In this document: one piece after another, positions 37,211-45,381 of the stretch | Layout: each line of letters opens with the position of its first letter | Numbering within the stretch: position 1 is the first letter of the stretch | Assembly (NCBI RefSeq): GCF_019745455.1 | Contig: NZ_JAIETD010000041.1 | Span: 104,271-168,270, forward strand | From: Methylobacterium sp. | GTDB taxonomy: Bacteria; Pseudomonadota; Alphaproteobacteria; Rhizobiales; Beijerinckiaceae | Direction: 5' to 3' | Length of the DNA: 64,000 nt | Notes under the pieces: model-generated | What the model saw: only the letters and a program-made list of their open reading frames with translations | The model's database searches: none | Told to the model about the DNA's origin: nothing | Made by a program: the position numbers and the translations under genes

Positions 37211-37399
37211 TCAGGCGGGCATCGTCGGCAGGACGAGCGTCTGAGCGTTCGCAGCCTTGGGTGCCTTGGGGCCTTCCAGCCAGTTGAACCGGTCGGTGCT
37301 GAGCAGGATGAAGTGGATCAGCAGCGCCAGAATGAACAGGAAGGTGAAGAGCGCCACCAGGGTGCGGCGCGGATCGAACAGGAGCCAGACCTTGTGCAT
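37211..37399 (-). CDS. pufA: Light-harvesting complex 1 alpha subunit
   Basis: 62 residues. It opens [20 protein letters not shown] and continues '[19 protein letters not shown]': a single membrane helix whose histidine ligates bacteriochlorophyll. After this core comes a ~20-residue Ala/Pro C-terminal tail that may be processed. It surrounds the reaction centre with PufB in the LH1 ring. Gap to pufB is 13 nt; the stem-loops follow directly. Confidence 0.97.
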   Translation of the reverse strand: MHKVWLLFDPRRTLVALFTFLFILALLIHFILLSTDRFNWLEGPKAPKAANAQTLVLPTMPA

Positions 37400-37412
37400 C
37401 GTGCGGTCCTCC

Positions 37413-37643
37413 TTACGAGATCATCGAGACGAGGCCGTGCGCGGCGCTCGTGACGGTGTCGAGGGCGGCGTAGCCCTTGGGTCCCGGCAGCCACGGGCGC
37501 CACATCCAGACGAGGATGTGTGCGACCACGGCGATCGCCGTGAAGACGATGAAGCTGGTCAAGAAGATCGCGTGGAACTCCTTGGCTTCCGGTTCCGTCA
37601 GCCCGGACAGGCTGCTCGGTTTCTCGACTATTCCATTGGCCAT
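37413..37643 (-). CDS. pufB: Light-harvesting complex 1 beta subunit
   Basis: 76 residues. The beta-subunit signature is '[20 protein letters not shown]' followed by '[14 protein letters not shown]', with the bacteriochlorophyll-binding His in AHILVW and the conserved WRPW end of the helix. The C-terminus is extended about 15 residues beyond the typical end. It lies between hairpin-rich leader sequence (37644-37769) and pufA. Confidence 0.97.
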   Translation of the reverse strand: MANGIVEKPSSLSGLTEPEAKEFHAIFLTSFIVFTAIAVVAHILVWMWRPWLPGPKGYAALDTVTSAAHGLVSMIS

Positions 37644-37694
37644 GGTGATGAGCCTCCGCTCTGACAGGCCGCTCCGGTGCGGTGCGGCGGGTAT

Positions 37695-37761
37695 CGTCGG
37701 GCTCTAGGCGGGAGCCCGACGGATCTTGTCCTTCGGCCGGGTGCGCGGGCTCGTGGAGCCC
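37695..37761 (-). promoter_or_regulatory. Two mutually complementary stem-loops between pufQ and pufB
   Basis: A 10-bp perfect stem (37695-37704 / 37712-37721, loop 7 nt) and a smaller GGGCTC/GAGCCC stem (37747-37752 / 37756-37761, loop 3 nt) share the same arm sequence, so arms of one can pair with arms of the other. The smaller stem starts 8 nt after the pufQ stop. There is no U-tract after the larger stem, arguing against simple termination and for RNA stabilisation or a switch. Confidence 0.65.
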
Positions 37762-37769
37762 GGCGCTCC

Positions 37770-38096
37770 TCAGCCCATGAAGGCGAAGGGAATGGCCTGG
37801 ACCGCCATGGCCTTGGCCTCAGCGAAGACCGAGCGGCGCTGCACCGGCAGCGGCCGTGCGTCGGCCGCGGGGACCAGGCGCTGCGCGATGGCGGCGACCA
37901 GGAAGAACGGGTAGGTGGCGGCCAGGATGACCCGGAACTGGATCTCGTCCTGGTGCTGCCGGGAGGACGGCGCGCTGAGCGTACGGGGCATGGTGAGCGT
38001 ACGGGGCATGGCGTGGGTCTCCATGTGGCGGGCCGCGGATTGCGGCTTGGCCGAGGGCGGGGTGAAGGCGTGGCGCGGGGCGGCGGAGGCGGTCAT
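37770..38096 (-). CDS. pufQ: PufQ family protein
   Basis: A 108-residue protein between bchZ and pufB, the standard pufQ position. One membrane helix, '[21 protein letters not shown]' (residues ~54-74), and the following '[18 protein letters not shown]' fit the PufQ layout. PufQ assists bacteriochlorophyll production or delivery in Rhodobacter, with no catalytic role established. Its ATG overlaps the bchZ stop (ATGA 38096-38093). The ~45-residue N-terminal tail is longer than in Rhodobacter and contains an 18-bp tandem duplication, so a downstream Met could be the true start. Confidence 0.75.
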   Translation of the reverse strand: MTASAAPRHAFTPPSAKPQSAARHMETHAMPRTLTMPRTLSAPSSRQHQDEIQFRVILAATYPFFLVAAIAQRLVPAADARPLPVQRRSVFAEAKAMAVQAIPFAFMG

Positions 38097-39562
38097 GCGG
38101 CGGCCCCGAGCTTGAGAGCGTCATGGGCGCGGGCGACATGGCCCTCGCCGACTTCCAGGGCGCCTTGGGTGCGGGCGCCGCGCTCGGCGGCATCGCGCAG
38201 GCGCTTGGCCATCGAGATGCGGACCAGAACGGGCTGGCGCTCGACGAGGTCGTCGAGGAGCGTGCGGGCGTCGTCGTCCCAGGCGAGCTCGCGATGGAGC
38301 CGGGCCGGCGTCGCCTCGACCGCCGCGTCCATGTCCCGCGCGAGCGGCAGGATGTGGAAGAGCATGTCGAACAGCGCGTTGCAGACCTCCTGGACGAGGT
38401 AGGTCGCCCCCGAGAACCCCATGAACGGAGTGCCGGTATGGCGCCGGATGATGGCGCCGGGGAACGAGGCCGGCACGAAAACCGCCCGGCATCCGGCTTC
38501 GGCCGCGTACATGCGTTCGTTGAAGGAGCCGAACAGCACCAGCGGCGGGTTCTTGGCGATGGCCTCGCGGACCGCGGCATTGTCGGTCTTGGCCCCTGCC
38601 AGGCGCGAGATCGCGAAGGTGCAGGGCAGGCCCATCTCGTCTTCGAGGAAGCGCCGGACGCCCCTCGCATAGGTCTCCGAGGCGACGATGCCGAAGCTCG
38701 CTGTGCCGAAGAAATCCTGCGTCACCGAGCGCCACAGGTCCCAGACCGGCTTGATCGTCGTATGCTTCTCGCGCTCGATGAAGGGCTCCGGGTCGAGGCC
38801 GAGGATCTCGCCGAGCTTGCGCAGGAACTTGGTGGTGGCGTGGATGCCGATCGGCGCCTGCAGGTAGGGCCGCTCCAGGCTCTCGCAGAGAAGCCGCCCG
38901 AACTCGCGGTAGAGGCAGATATTGGCATCCGCATTGACGAGTTTCGGCACGTCGGCGAGGTGCGAGCCGAGGGGGAAGGCGAGATTCACCTCCGCCCCGA
39001 TGCCCTCGACGAGGCGGCGGATCTCCGCCAGATCCGAGGGCATGTTGAAGGTGCCGTAGGCCGGGCCGATGATGTTGACGCGGGGCTTCACGCCCTCCTT
39101 GCGCTCGGGACGCGCCGGGATGCCCTTCTTGGCGAACTTCCTCGCCCCATATTCCTGCCAGAGCCAGGACATGGCCCGGTCGGCGGTCTGCCACTGGTCC
39201 TCGTCGATGGTGCGCGGCAGGAAGCGCTGGAGGTTGGTGCCCTCCGGGGTCACGCCGCCGCCGATCATCTCGGCGATGGAACCCGTGACGACGACGCTCG
39301 GCATGCCCGGATCGAGGGTCGCATGCGCCCGCTTCATCGCGGCCTCGGTGCCGTGGCGGCCGAGTTCTTCCTCGGCGAGGCCGGTGACGACGATCGGGAG
39401 TTCGTGGGGCGGCAGCGCGTCGGTGTAATGCAGCACCGAGGTGACGGGCAGGTTCTCGCAGCCGACGGGACCGTCGATGACGACCTGCAGGCCCTTGATG
39501 GCAGTGAAGACGTAGACGGCGCCCCAGTAGCCGCCGGCCCGGTCGTGATCGAGGACGAGCAT
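38093..39562 (-). CDS. bchZ: Chlorophyllide a reductase subunit Z
   Basis: 489 residues, full length for BchZ. It begins [21 protein letters not shown] and reaches '[29 protein letters not shown]', whose Cys lies in the P-cluster-like Fe-S region shared with nitrogenase-like reductases. With BchY it forms the catalytic heterotetramer of chlorophyllide a oxidoreductase, which reduces the C7-C8 bond of ring B and makes the bacteriochlorin. Its start overlaps bchY by one base (TGATG); its stop overlaps pufQ. Confidence 0.97.
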   Translation of the reverse strand: MLVLDHDRAGGYWGAVYVFTAIKGLQVVIDGPVGCENLPVTSVLHYTDALPPHELPIVVTGLAEEELGRHGTEAAMKRAHATLDPGMPSVVVTGSIAEMIGGGVTPEGTNLQRFLPRTIDEDQWQTADRAMSWLWQEYGARKFAKKGIPARPERKEGVKPRVNIIGPAYGTFNMPSDLAEIRRLVEGIGAEVNLAFPLGSHLADVPKLVNADANICLYREFGRLLCESLERPYLQAPIGIHATTKFLRKLGEILGLDPEPFIEREKHTTIKPVWDLWRSVTQDFFGTASFGIVASETYARGVRRFLEDEMGLPCTFAISRLAGAKTDNAAVREAIAKNPPLVLFGSFNERMYAAEAGCRAVFVPASFPGAIIRRHTGTPFMGFSGATYLVQEVCNALFDMLFHILPLARDMDAAVEATPARLHRELAWDDDARTLLDDLVERQPVLVRISMAKRLRDAAERGARTQGALEVGEGHVARAHDALKLGAAA

Positions 39563-41139
39563 CAGGCCATCTCCCCGATCGGATTGTGAGCGGGCTTGCC
39601 GCGAGCCGCCGCAGCGACGTTCTGGCGGACCTGCGGGACTTCCTCCCAGATGCCGGCGGCGTGGCCCTCGCCGACGCCGGCGAAGAATTCTCGCATCGCG
39701 TCGAAGCGGTGCTGGTTGCCGAGCGCCGCGTTGATCACCTTGGCGAGCGAGCCGGCCCCGGCCACGCCCATCAGCGGGCGGGCGGAGATGAGGTTCGTGA
39801 AGTAGAGGGCAGGAATGGCCAGCGCCTTGGCCTTCTGGACGACGGGCGTGGTCCCGATCGCCAGGTCCGGCCGGTATTCGTGCATGGCGGCGAGGTCGTC
39901 TTCCAGCGAGGCGCGGTAGCGGACCTGGACGCCGCGGGCCTCTAACCAGTCGCGATCCGCCTCGGAATAGGGGGTCCTCGGACAGGCGGTGCCGACGTAA
40001 CGGAGATCCGCGCCGCTCTCGACGAGGAGGCGCCCGACCAGAAGCTCCGAGCCCTCGTAGCCCGAGAGCGTGATGCGCCCCTTGATCGGAGTCGCGGCGA
40101 GCGCGCCCCTGATCATCGGCAGGAACCGATTCTTGGCGGCCTCGACCGTGGCGCGCGGTACGGCGCAGGTCTCGCCGATCCGGTCGAGCCAGTCGGCGGT
40201 GCCGTCATGGCCCACCGGGGCCGAGCCGACGATGGGCCGGCCGGCGAGCTCGAACTCGCGCATGGAGGCGGTGTAGAAGGGATGGATCGCCGCCACCGCG
40301 GCGCAGTCGAGGGCGGCATAGAGCTCGCGCCATTCACGGGTGGGCACCACCGGGCCGGCGGCGAGGCCGAGGGGCTCCAGCATGGCACCGATCACGACGG
40401 GGTCGGCCGGGAACATCTCGCCGAGCAACGTCACCGTCGGGCGCTCCGAGCGGCCGGTGCGGGGCGCCTGGACGGGACCCTGCTCGGCTTCCGTCCGGGC
40501 GAATTTCAGCATCGCGCCGGCGAGTACGTCCTTGGCCTCGGCATGGGTCGGCACGCCGAAGCCCGGCACATCGATGCCGATGATGCGCACGCCGTCGATC
40601 TCCTTCGGGAGCAGGCGCAAGGGCACGCCCGAGGCGGTGGGCACGCAGAGATTGATGATGACGACGGCGTCGTAATCGGCGGGTTTAGCCACCTCGAACA
40701 CCGCTTCGCGGATGTCCTCGAACAGCTTGCCGGTGACCAGCGTCTCGGAATTGAACGGTACGTAGCCCACCGTCCGCTTCGCGCCGTAGAAGTGCGAGGT
40801 GAAGGTCAGGCCGTAGACGCAACAGGCGCTCCCCGAGAGGATCGTCGCGGTGCGGCGCATGCGCAGGCCGACGCGCAGGGAGCCGAAGGCGGGGCACATG
40901 CTCTGGGGCTGGTCGTGCGGCCCCTGTGGGTAGTCCTTGGCGTATTGATCGAGCGTCTCGCTCATGCCGGCGGCGTTGGCGGCGGCCTTCATCGCATCCT
41001 TGCCGGCGTGGCAGCCGAGCCCGTCGGACTTCGTTGCGGCGAGGTTGACGGCCACGGGAGCGGCAACCGGAGCGGCGAGGCTCGATGCCGGGCGCTCCTT
41101 GCGGGCGCGGAGGTCCGCGATGTCGAGGGTGACGGCCAT
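39562..41139 (-). CDS. bchY: Chlorophyllide a reductase subunit Y
   Basis: 525 residues from ATG 41139. Cys-containing motifs '[19 protein letters not shown]', '[10 protein letters not shown]' and '[15 protein letters not shown]' supply Fe-S ligands of the BchYZ core. '[17 protein letters not shown]' and '[20 protein letters not shown]' are BchY hallmarks. An Ala/Pro-rich N-terminal stretch of ~40 residues makes it slightly longer than the Rhodobacter protein. Only 5 nt separate it from bchX. Confidence 0.96.
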   Translation of the reverse strand: MAVTLDIADLRARKERPASSLAAPVAAPVAVNLAATKSDGLGCHAGKDAMKAAANAAGMSETLDQYAKDYPQGPHDQPQSMCPAFGSLRVGLRMRRTATILSGSACCVYGLTFTSHFYGAKRTVGYVPFNSETLVTGKLFEDIREAVFEVAKPADYDAVVIINLCVPTASGVPLRLLPKEIDGVRIIGIDVPGFGVPTHAEAKDVLAGAMLKFARTEAEQGPVQAPRTGRSERPTVTLLGEMFPADPVVIGAMLEPLGLAAGPVVPTREWRELYAALDCAAVAAIHPFYTASMREFELAGRPIVGSAPVGHDGTADWLDRIGETCAVPRATVEAAKNRFLPMIRGALAATPIKGRITLSGYEGSELLVGRLLVESGADLRYVGTACPRTPYSEADRDWLEARGVQVRYRASLEDDLAAMHEYRPDLAIGTTPVVQKAKALAIPALYFTNLISARPLMGVAGAGSLAKVINAALGNQHRFDAMREFFAGVGEGHAAGIWEEVPQVRQNVAAAARGKPAHNPIGEMA

Positions 41140-41144
41140 GTGCG

Positions 41145-42146
41145 TCAGACCTCGTCGTAGACGACTTCGAGGGACGGTTTCACGACCTGCGCCGTGCCGC
41201 ACATATCCTCGAACGTGGCTGGCACGAGCGTGACGCCGCGGCCCACGGCCTCGCCCTTGAACAGGCCGAGCAGTCCGTCCTGGCTCAGGGGGGTCGGGTG
41301 GTTGGCCGCCGCATCGTGGACGTTCTGCGCGAGGTCGGCGAAGAGCGAGCCCCAGCGGCTCTCGGGCCGGCCGATGATCTCGTAATTCGCGCTCTTCTTG
41401 CGGATGTCGTCGTCGGCCGGGATCGAGGCCAGGACCGGGATGCCGACGGCCTCGGCGAAGGCCTGGGCCTCGCCGGTGCCGTCGTCCTTGTTGATGACGA
41501 GACCGCCGACGCCGACATTGCCCCCGAGCTTGCGGAAATACTCCACCGCCGAGCAGACGTTGTTGGCGACATAGAGCGACTGGAGGTCGTTCGAGCCGAC
41601 GACGATGACCTTCTGGCACATGTCCCGGGCGATCGGCAGGCCGAAGCCGCCGCAGACCACGTCGCCGAGGAAGTCGAGGAGCACGTAGTCGAAGCCCCAT
41701 TCGTGGAAGCCGAGCTTCTCGAGGAGTTCGAAGCCGTGGATGATGCCGCGACCGCCGCAGCCGCGGCCGACCTCGGGGCCGCCGAGTTCCATCGCGTAGA
41801 CGCCGTCACGCTTGAAGCAGACGTCGCCGATGGCGACCTGCTCGCCGGCGAGCTTCTTCTTCGTCGAGGTCTCGATGATCGTGGGGCAGGCGCGGCCGCC
41901 GAACAGGAGCGAGGTGGTGTCGCTCTTCGGGTCGCAGCCGATGAGCAGGACCTTCTTGCCCTGCTGGGCCATCATGTAGCTGAGGTTCGCCAGGGTGAAC
42001 GACTTGCCGATGCCGCCCTTGCCGTAGATCGCGATGATCTGCGTTTCCTTGGTGGCCTTGGTCGACACCGGATCCGGCTCGATCGCGGCTTCGGCCCGAA
42101 GCGCTTCGGCGCCCTTGAGGGCGGCTCCGTTCAGCGGAATGTTCAT
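41145..42146 (-). CDS. bchX: Chlorophyllide a reductase iron protein subunit X
   Basis: 333 residues, NifH-like ATPase. The P-loop YGKGGIGKSFT (near residue 41), switch region 'GCDPKSDTTSLLFGG', and 'GPEVGRGCGGRGI' and 'DFLGDVVCGGFGLPI', with the two Cys that hold the subunit-bridging 4Fe-4S cluster, are all present. It delivers electrons to BchYZ with ATP hydrolysis. Start ATG 42146 overlaps the bchC stop (ATGA). Confidence 0.97.
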   Translation of the reverse strand: MNIPLNGAALKGAEALRAEAAIEPDPVSTKATKETQIIAIYGKGGIGKSFTLANLSYMMAQQGKKVLLIGCDPKSDTTSLLFGGRACPTIIETSTKKKLAGEQVAIGDVCFKRDGVYAMELGGPEVGRGCGGRGIIHGFELLEKLGFHEWGFDYVLLDFLGDVVCGGFGLPIARDMCQKVIVVGSNDLQSLYVANNVCSAVEYFRKLGGNVGVGGLVINKDDGTGEAQAFAEAVGIPVLASIPADDDIRKKSANYEIIGRPESRWGSLFADLAQNVHDAAANHPTPLSQDGLLGLFKGEAVGRGVTLVPATFEDMCGTAQVVKPSLEVVYDEV

Positions 42147-43081
42147 GAACGGGTTCTCCAATCGAGGATCATCTTGAGGCATGCCGCATCGCCGAAGGCC
42201 GTGCGGTAGGCATCCGGCGCATCCTCGGCAGCCGAACGGTGGGTGATCAGGCCGTCGAGGCCGAGCTGGCCGGAGGCGACCAGCGCCGTGACGGCGGCCA
42301 GGTCCTCCGGCCGCCATTGCGCGGCGATCCGGATCCGGGCCTCGCGCATGAAGGCCGGCGGGAAGGCGAAGGAGAGCGGCGCCTCGTAGAAGCCGGCGAG
42401 CACGATCTCGCCGTCTGGCGCCAGTCGTCCGATCAAGGTGTCGAGCAGGCCCGCATCGCCGCTCACATCCGTGATGGTGGCGTAGTCGCGGCGCTCGTCG
42501 GTGGAGGGATCGATGACGGCGTAGCCGTATTCGCCCATCGCGCGGACCGGGTTGGTCTCCCAGACCACCGGCTCGCCGCCGGCAATGGCGGTGAGGCGGG
42601 CGAGCAGCCGACCCAGCACCCCGTGGCCGACGATCAGCGAGCGAGCGCCCGGAACGACGCCATGGAGGGCGTGGTAGGCTGTGGCGGCGAGGGCGATCAG
42701 GATGCCGCTCTCACCGAGGCCCGAATCGATCGGGACCAATCGGCTGCCGGCACTGACGAGATGCGAGGCGGCGCCGCCGAAGAGGCCCTTCACGGGGCCG
42801 AAGCAGCGGGCGCCGGGAACGAAGACCGTCTGTCCGATCGAGAGACCGGAGGTGGCGCCGGCCTCGACGACCTCGCCAACCGATTCGTAGCCGGGGACCA
42901 GGGGATAGCCCATGCCCGGGAAAGGCGGCATCCGGCCCGACCAGAGCAGACGCTCCGTGCCGGTGCTGATCCCGCTCCAGCGCACGGCGACGACGGCGTC
43001 GTCGTGGCCCGGCGCATCGAGGGCGAGGTCGGCGAGGGAGAGGTGCTCGGGCTGTTCGAGGACGACGGCGCGGGAATGCAT
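42143..43081 (-). CDS. bchC: Bacteriochlorophyllide dehydrogenase (2-desacetyl-2-hydroxyethyl bacteriochlorophyllide a dehydrogenase)
   Basis: 312 residues, a medium-chain dehydrogenase-like protein. Typical segments: 'RWSGISTGTERLLWSGRMP' near residue 35, 'GYPLVPGYESVGEVVEAG' and 'GHGVLGRLLARL', the NAD(P)-binding loop. BchC oxidises the C3 hydroxyethyl group to acetyl, a late step of bacteriochlorophyll a synthesis. First gene of the bchCXYZ-pufQBALMC unit. A TGT-N12-ACA site lies 53 nt upstream of its start. Confidence 0.96.
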   Translation of the reverse strand: MHSRAVVLEQPEHLSLADLALDAPGHDDAVVAVRWSGISTGTERLLWSGRMPPFPGMGYPLVPGYESVGEVVEAGATSGLSIGQTVFVPGARCFGPVKGLFGGAASHLVSAGSRLVPIDSGLGESGILIALAATAYHALHGVVPGARSLIVGHGVLGRLLARLTAIAGGEPVVWETNPVRAMGEYGYAVIDPSTDERRDYATITDVSGDAGLLDTLIGRLAPDGEIVLAGFYEAPLSFAFPPAFMREARIRIAAQWRPEDLAAVTALVASGQLGLDGLITHRSAAEDAPDAYRTAFGDAACLKMILDWRTRS

Positions 43082-43133
43082 CGGATCGTCCTCCTTTCTT
43101 CTTGTGGCGCCATCCATTCGGACCGGCTGTAAA

Positions 43134-43151
43134 TGTCATCCTAGATAGACA
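43134..43151 (-). promoter_or_regulatory. PpsR/CrtJ-type binding site upstream of bchC
   Basis: TGTCATCCTAGATAGACA is an exact TGT-N12-ACA match. PpsR/CrtJ repressors bind this consensus in phototrophic proteobacteria and shut off bch, crt and puc genes under oxygen or light. On the minus strand it contains a TATCTA box that could be the -10. A TGTCA-N8-TGTCA direct repeat (43185-43202) lies further upstream, at the crtF 3' end. Confidence 0.7.
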
Positions 43152-43199
43152 CTAACAGACGTCAACCCTTATTTACGCCTGGAGTGTCAACTCAGCTTG

Positions 43200-44387
43200 T
43201 CACTTGTGGGTGACGAGCAGCCGAGTGAGGAGCGGCCGGCGTGTCGCGACCTCACACGTTCCGACGAACCCAGCCTCGTTGAGGAGCGCACGCAGCTCGG
43301 CTGGACTGCGGCAGCGTCCGCTTCCCATGGCGAGCAGGTAGAAGCCGAAATAGGCGTCGGCGATCGGCGCCGCTCCGGGCGTCTCGGCCATCGGCTCGGC
43401 GAGAAGGAGGGTGCCTCCCCCGGACAGGGCTTCGTAGACCTTGCGTAGGAGCAGGCGGACGGTGTCGTCGTCGTGGTCGTGGACCACGCGCACGAGCGAG
43501 ATCAGGTCGGCGCCGGTGGGAAGCGGGTCATGCCGGAAGCTGCCGCCGGCAGTCCTCGCCCGCTCCATCAATCCGTCCGCTGCCAGGCGGGCCCGGGCCC
43601 GTTCCGCGACGGCAGGCAGATCGAACAGGGTCAGGGCGATGTCCGGCGCCGAGAGAGCGGCGGCGCTCAGGAAAGCCCCCTCTCCGCCCCCGACATCCAT
43701 CAGCCGGGCATGACGATGGATCGGATAGGCGTCGAGAATGTCGGTCGCGATCAGGGCCTGCGACGCCGCCATCAGGCCGCCATAGGGCGCGACCGATTCG
43801 GCCCCCATGCTCCCGAGCTTCGCCTCGGCGGCATAGGGCCAGTAGGTCGACAGACGGGTCGGCCCGGACTCGCCGCGCAGGAGCGCCACCGGATCGGAAA
43901 GGTCCTCGTAGAGCATGGCATGGTGCTCGACCATCGCGGCGATGGCCGGGTTGCCGATCATCGCGGCGCCGAGATCGGCGAGCGCGAAGCGGCCGTCCGG
44001 AAGGCGGGTCAGGAGATCGAGGGAGGCCGCCGCCTTGAGGAGGCGCAGGGCGCGCTCCGGCGGGAGCGAGAGGCGCTCGGCAAGCCAGTCGACGGAACGC
44101 GGCCCGTTCTCGAGCATCGCGAAAAGGTCGAGGCGGACGCAGGCGAACAGGGTCTGCGAATAGACGAAGCCGGCGCAGAGATCGAACAGCGCGCGGGTGT
44201 TGCGCCGGGCGGTGCGTCGGGTCAGCGGGAAGCCGGCGGCCCAGCGCTGGAACCCCGGCTTGGCGATCGTTCGGTTACGGAAGGCGAGCCAACGCTCGCG
44301 CCAGGACACGGGGGCCGCTTTCCCATCATCCTCCGGTGAGGAAGCGTCGAGGTTCCATGCCTTGGGCACGAGTGATTCGGCGGGCAC
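43200..44387 (-). CDS. crtF: Hydroxyneurosporene O-methyltransferase (CrtF)
   Basis: 395 residues. An N-terminal dimerisation/winged-helix region (residues ~60-150) precedes a SAM-dependent fold with glycine-rich 'LMDVGGGEGAFL' (near 232), the acidic 'LFDLPAVAERA' and catalytic-region 'SLVRVVHDHDDD'. It methylates the 1-hydroxyl of acyclic carotenoids in spheroidene/spirilloxanthin synthesis. The start is a GTG (44387), 15 nt after crtE, so the two share a transcript. The bchC promoter begins right after its stop. Confidence 0.95.
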   Translation of the reverse strand: MPAESLVPKAWNLDASSPEDDGKAAPVSWRERWLAFRNRTIAKPGFQRWAAGFPLTRRTARRNTRALFDLCAGFVYSQTLFACVRLDLFAMLENGPRSVDWLAERLSLPPERALRLLKAAASLDLLTRLPDGRFALADLGAAMIGNPAIAAMVEHHAMLYEDLSDPVALLRGESGPTRLSTYWPYAAEAKLGSMGAESVAPYGGLMAASQALIATDILDAYPIHRHARLMDVGGGEGAFLSAAALSAPDIALTLFDLPAVAERARARLAADGLMERARTAGGSFRHDPLPTGADLISLVRVVHDHDDDTVRLLLRKVYEALSGGGTLLLAEPMAETPGAAPIADAYFGFYLLAMGSGRCRSPAELRALLNEAGFVGTCEVATRRPLLTRLLVTHK

Positions 44388-44402
44388 CGACCGGGCTGCC
44401 GC

Positions 44403-45284
44403 TCAAGCCATCGCGTGCAGCGGTTCGGCCGCGAGGCTCGCGGGGAGGAACAGGCGGGTCTGCGCCACGATCTCGGCGCGCAGGACCTCCGCCCCCGGGC
44501 AGGGCGGGATCACCTCGATCGCCTCGCGGACGAGGTGCTTGAGGCGAGCCATCGCTCCGCCGATTCCGAGTAGCGCCGCGGCGTTGGGGCGTCCGAGGGT
44601 GGCGTCGCGGCCGACGGGCTTGCCGATCTCTTCCTGCCTGCAGGCGACGTCGCTGAGGTCGTCGGCGACCTGATAGGCCTCGCCGAGGCACTCGCCGAGC
44701 AGCCGCCAGGGCAAGGGCGGCGCACCGGCGGCGGCGGCTCCCGCGACTGTCGCGGCGGCGAACAGGGCGCCGGTCTTGGCCTGCTGGTACTCGGTGAGGC
44801 CGACGGTGAGTTCCGATTCCCAGGCCTGTCCGGCGACGATGCCGGCCGGTGAGCCGACCGCCCTCGCGACCAGTCCGACAAGGGCGGCGAGGCGCTGGGG
44901 ATGGCAGGCCGCACCCCGCGCCAGGGTCTCGAAGGCGGCGACGATCAGGGCGTCGCCGGTGAGCACCGCCAGCGGCACGCCGTAGGCGGCATGGACCGAA
45001 GGCTTCTGCCGCCGCATGGGCGCGTCGTCGAAACAGGGCAGGTCGTCATGGACGAGGGAGGCGCAGTGCAGGAGCTCGATCGCCGCCGCAGCCGCATCCG
45101 CCGCTGCCGGATCGTCGTCGCCGCAGGCGCGAGCCACCGAGAGGCAGAGCCGCGGCCGGATACGGTGGCCGCCCGGGAACACGGCGTAGCGGATCGCCTC
45201 GGCAAGGCGCGGCGGAGCGCCGGGCGCCTCGGCATGGGCCACGGCATTGTCGAGAGCCGTCTCGATGCGTCTGCTGGCGTCCAT
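44403..45284 (-). CDS. crtE: Geranylgeranyl diphosphate synthase
   Basis: 293 residues from ATG 45284, chosen because GGGAG lies 8 nt upstream and because starts further up (45299, 45317) would nearly touch the PpsR-type site. Aspartate-rich motifs of trans-prenyltransferases are present: 'LVHDDLPCFDDAPMRR' (near 80) and 'YQVADDLSDV' (near 215), with 'GQAWESELTVGLTEYQQAKTGALF' between. It condenses IPP with farnesyl diphosphate to GGPP, the precursor for carotenoids and the bacteriochlorophyll tail. Divergent from crtD. Confidence 0.95.
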   Translation of the reverse strand: MDASRRIETALDNAVAHAEAPGAPPRLAEAIRYAVFPGGHRIRPRLCLSVARACGDDDPAAADAAAAAIELLHCASLVHDDLPCFDDAPMRRQKPSVHAAYGVPLAVLTGDALIVAAFETLARGAACHPQRLAALVGLVARAVGSPAGIVAGQAWESELTVGLTEYQQAKTGALFAAATVAGAAAAGAPPLPWRLLGECLGEAYQVADDLSDVACRQEEIGKPVGRDATLGRPNAAALLGIGGAMARLKHLVREAIEVIPPCPGAEVLRAEIVAQTRLFLPASLAAEPLHAMA

Positions 45285-45324
45285 CCCGGCGACTCCCATG
45301 TCGTTTGTGGTTGTCATTCAAAAG

Positions 45325-45342
45325 TGTCAGATTAGATTGACA
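45325..45342. promoter_or_regulatory. PpsR/CrtJ-type binding site in the crtE-crtD divergent promoter
   Basis: TGTCAGATTAGATTGACA is an exact TGT-N12-ACA palindrome with perfect TGTCA/TGACA arms. A second TGTCA in direct orientation starts at 45312, giving an overlapping TGTCA-N8-TGTCA. It lies 41 nt before crtE and 40 nt before crtD, so one repressor complex could control both operons. Confidence 0.75.
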
Positions 45343-45381
45343 CTCGTCAAGCGAGGTTTTCGCGAGGGGAGCGTAGCGGCG

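Noticed and set aside
41140..41700. N-terminal extension of bchY across bchX
   Set aside because: bchX is certain on the same strand in another frame, and BchY similarity begins near ATG 41139.
45285..45317. Upstream ATGs (45299, 45317) as the crtE start
   Set aside because: They lie almost on the PpsR-type site and are not conserved; ATG 45284 has a GGGAG ribosome-binding site and gives the expected length.
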